NCBI GenBank assembly: GCA_903871435.1
Contig: CAIQGU010000101.1
Span: 1-7,325, forward strand
From: an uncultured Burkholderiales bacterium
Lineage (GTDB): Bacteria; Pseudomonadota; Gammaproteobacteria; Burkholderiales; Burkholderiaceae_F
Length of the DNA: 7,325 nucleotides
Direction of reading: 5' to 3'
Position numbers and translations under genes: made by a program. How positions within the stretch are numbered: position 1 is the stretch's first letter; the number at the start of each line of letters is the position of its first letter. This document shows, piece by piece, positions 5,874 to 7,325 of the stretch. The notes below the pieces were generated by a model, which made no database searches, was not told the origin of the DNA, and saw only the letters and a list, made by a program, of their open reading frames with translations.

Positions 5874-7325
5874 GAAAGCTCCTCGGCAAGCCGCTTGAGG
5901 CTCACGTAGTCGATCTTGCCAGTGCCCAGCAGGGGCAGCTCGGCGATGGTCTGCAACTTGCGGGGCACGGCCAGCTCTGGCACGCCCAGGGCGCGTGCCG
6001 CTTCGGCCAGGCGCTCACGGGTGAGCGTCGCGTCGGTGGTGAAGAGGACGATGGCTTCGCCGCGCGCGCCATCGGTCTGCGTGGACGCGCCATGCGCCAG
6101 ACCCGGGCTGGCGGCAATGGCAAGCTTTTCGACCACTTCCAGGGACACCATCTCGCCGGCAATCTTGGCAAAGCGCTTGAGGCGGCCCACGATGGACAGG
6201 AAGCCGTCGGCGTCGATGTCGACGATGTCACCCGTTTCATACCAGCCGGCCCCCGCATCCGACATTGGCGGCTGCAGGCGGCCCGGCGCATCGAAACGGT
6301 AATAACCCGACATCAGGTTGGGGCCCCGCACGTGCAGCATGCCACCGCGCTCGATGCCGGGTATGGGAATGAGGCGATGTTCGATGGACGGCAGGAGCTG
6401 CCCCACGGTTCCCGTGCGGTAGGCCATGGGCGTGTTGACCGCAAGCACCGGCGCCGTTTCGGTGGCGCCATAGCCCTCCAGGATGCGGATGCCGAATTTC
6501 TCGAACCACAGGCTGCGCACAGCCTCGGACAGCTTCTCGGCCCCGGCCACGACATAGCGGAGGCGGAAAAAATCATAGGGGTGGGCGAATTTGGCGTAAT
6601 TGGCCAGGAAAGTGCTGGTGCCAAACATGACGCTGCAATTGCGGTCGTAGGCTACCTCGGGGATGACCCGGTAGTGCAGCGGCGAGGGGTACAGGAAGAG
6701 ATTCATGCCCGTAAGGATGGGGAGCAAGGCGCCGCCGGTGAGGCCAAAGGAGTGGAAGATGGGCAGCGCGTTGAGCACCTTGTCTTCGACGGAAAAGTCG
6801 ATCACCGCGCGGATCTGCGCAATGTTCGACAGCAGGGCGTGATGCGACAGCACCACGCCCTTGGGCTTGCCTTCGGACCCCGAGGTGAACAGCACGACCG
6901 CCGGGTGGCGCGGGTCGCGGTCGGCCTCGACGGCATCGGGAAACGCCAGTGCGCCCAGCACCCAGAGCTTGTCCCAGAGGGTGATTTGCGGACGCAAGTC
7001 TTCAAGGTAAAGCACGCGGATCCCGGCAAGGCCGGCAACGTCCGCCTCGAGCCTGGCCTGGGCAATGAAGGCGCGCGAAGCAAACACGGTGCGGATGGCG
7101 GCCGCCGTGCAGGCGTCGCGCATGCCCGCCGCCCCCGACTTGTAGTTGATCATGGCCGGCACGCGTCCCACCGCGCCCGTTCCCAACAGCATGCAGACGG
7201 TGGCGGCAAGGTTAGGCATGAGGATGCCAACGCATTCGCCGGTCTCGGTGTTGCGGGCGACGATGCGTCCCAGACCCAGCGCCATCTTGAGAAGATCGCC
7301 GTAGGAATATTCGACCTGGTTGAGG
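5870..7325 (-). CDS. aas: Acyl-ACP synthetase / 2-acylglycerophosphoethanolamine acyltransferase, C-terminal part (cut by right edge)
   Basis: The 484 visible residues form a nearly complete AMP-binding (adenylation) domain that activates a fatty acid with ATP. In Aas the acyl group passes to ACP and then to 2-acyl-lysophosphatidylethanolamine at the inner membrane. Motifs, in visible numbering: P-loop FTSGSEGKPKG (146-156); ALPIFHSFGLTGG (186-198); GYGATET (284-290); YETGDIV (362-368); GRLKRFAKIAGEMVSLE (380-396); and GTGKIDY (467-473), with K470 as the likely adenylation lysine. The early GRVPAMINYKSG (53-64) resembles Aas proteins. The ATG at 7285 is internal: the frame stays open to the edge with LNQVEYSYGDLLK before it, and AMP-binding domains normally begin with such a stretch. 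In E. coli Aas about 235 residues, including a PlsC-like acyltransferase, precede this region; that part would be off the window, so bifunctionality is inferred, mainly from lplT next door. A stand-alone acyl-ACP/CoA ligase is the alternative. Confidence 0.88.
   Translation of the reverse strand, partial: LNQVEYSYGDLLKMALGLGRIVARNTETGECVGILMPNLAATVCMLLGTGAVGRVPAMINYKSGAAGMRDACTAAAIRTVFASRAFIAQARLEADVAGLAGIRVLYLEDLRPQITLWDKLWVLGALAFPDAVEADRDPRHPAVVLFTSGSEGKPKGVVLSHHALLSNIAQIRAVIDFSVEDKVLNALPIFHSFGLTGGALLPILTGMNLFLYPSPLHYRVIPEVAYDRNCSVMFGTSTFLANYAKFAHPYDFFRLRYVVAGAEKLSEAVRSLWFEKFGIRILEGYGATETAPVLAVNTPMAYRTGTVGQLLPSIEHRLIPIPGIERGGMLHVRGPNLMSGYYRFDAPGRLQPPMSDAGAGWYETGDIVDIDADGFLSIVGRLKRFAKIAGEMVSLEVVEKLAIAASPGLAHGASTQTDGARGEAIVLFTTDATLTRERLAEAARALGVPELAVPRKLQTIAELPLLGTGKIDYVSLKRLAEELS
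5879..5884 (-). promoter_or_regulatory. Ribosome binding site of lplT
   Basis: GAGGAG lies within the last codons of aas, five bases before the ATG at 5873. It decides the lplT start and supports translation of lplT from the shared mRNA next to the aas stop. Confidence 0.8.

Noticed and set aside
5870..7285. Treating the ATG at 7285 as the true start of the aas gene.
   Set aside because: The frame is open to the window edge and the 13 residues before this Met fit the usual start of an AMP-binding domain, so the gene is partial here.
1..7325. Searched for tRNA/rRNA genes, insertion-sequence ends, CRISPR repeats, prophage genes and strong terminators.
   Set aside because: None was found. The window is almost fully coding on one strand, with no repeated units or mobile-element genes visible by eye.

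Overview
The window is GC-rich (clearly well above 60% by eye) and almost wholly coding. All five genes lie head to tail on the minus strand, so transcription runs from the right edge to the left edge. Gene content, high GC and third-position GC bias suggest a betaproteobacterium, plausibly in or near the Burkholderiales/Alcaligenaceae. This is inferred from family knowledge, as no rRNA or other phylogenetic marker is present.

In order of transcription: (1) 7325-5870, the C-terminal 484 residues of an Aas-type acyl-ACP synthetase / 2-acylglycerophosphoethanolamine acyltransferase, cut by the right edge; (2) 5873-4635, the lysophospholipid flippase LplT, whose ATG overlaps the aas stop by 4 bases; (3) 4593-3268, D-serine dehydratase DsdA, after a 41-base gap; (4) 3265-449, a 938-residue DUF2339 polytopic membrane protein, 2 bases after the dsdA stop; (5) 446-1, the N-terminal part of a DUF3999 exported protein, 2 bases after the DUF2339 stop and cut by the left edge.

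The spacings (-4, 41, 2 and 2 bases) and shared strand point to one operon. Aas and LplT form a known pair: LplT moves lysophosphatidylethanolamine to the inner leaflet and Aas reacylates it. DUF2339 and DUF3999 appear to be a second, functionally uncharacterised envelope pair. DsdA sits between them and is the odd member: it is a soluble enzyme for D-serine breakdown, and neither the dsdC regulator nor the dsdX transporter is in view.

No RNA gene, mobile element, CRISPR array, terminator or convincing promoter was seen. There is no gene-free stretch longer than 41 bases. The least understood part is the DUF2339-DUF3999 pair. The rest looks like ordinary conserved housekeeping content in a slightly unusual arrangement.
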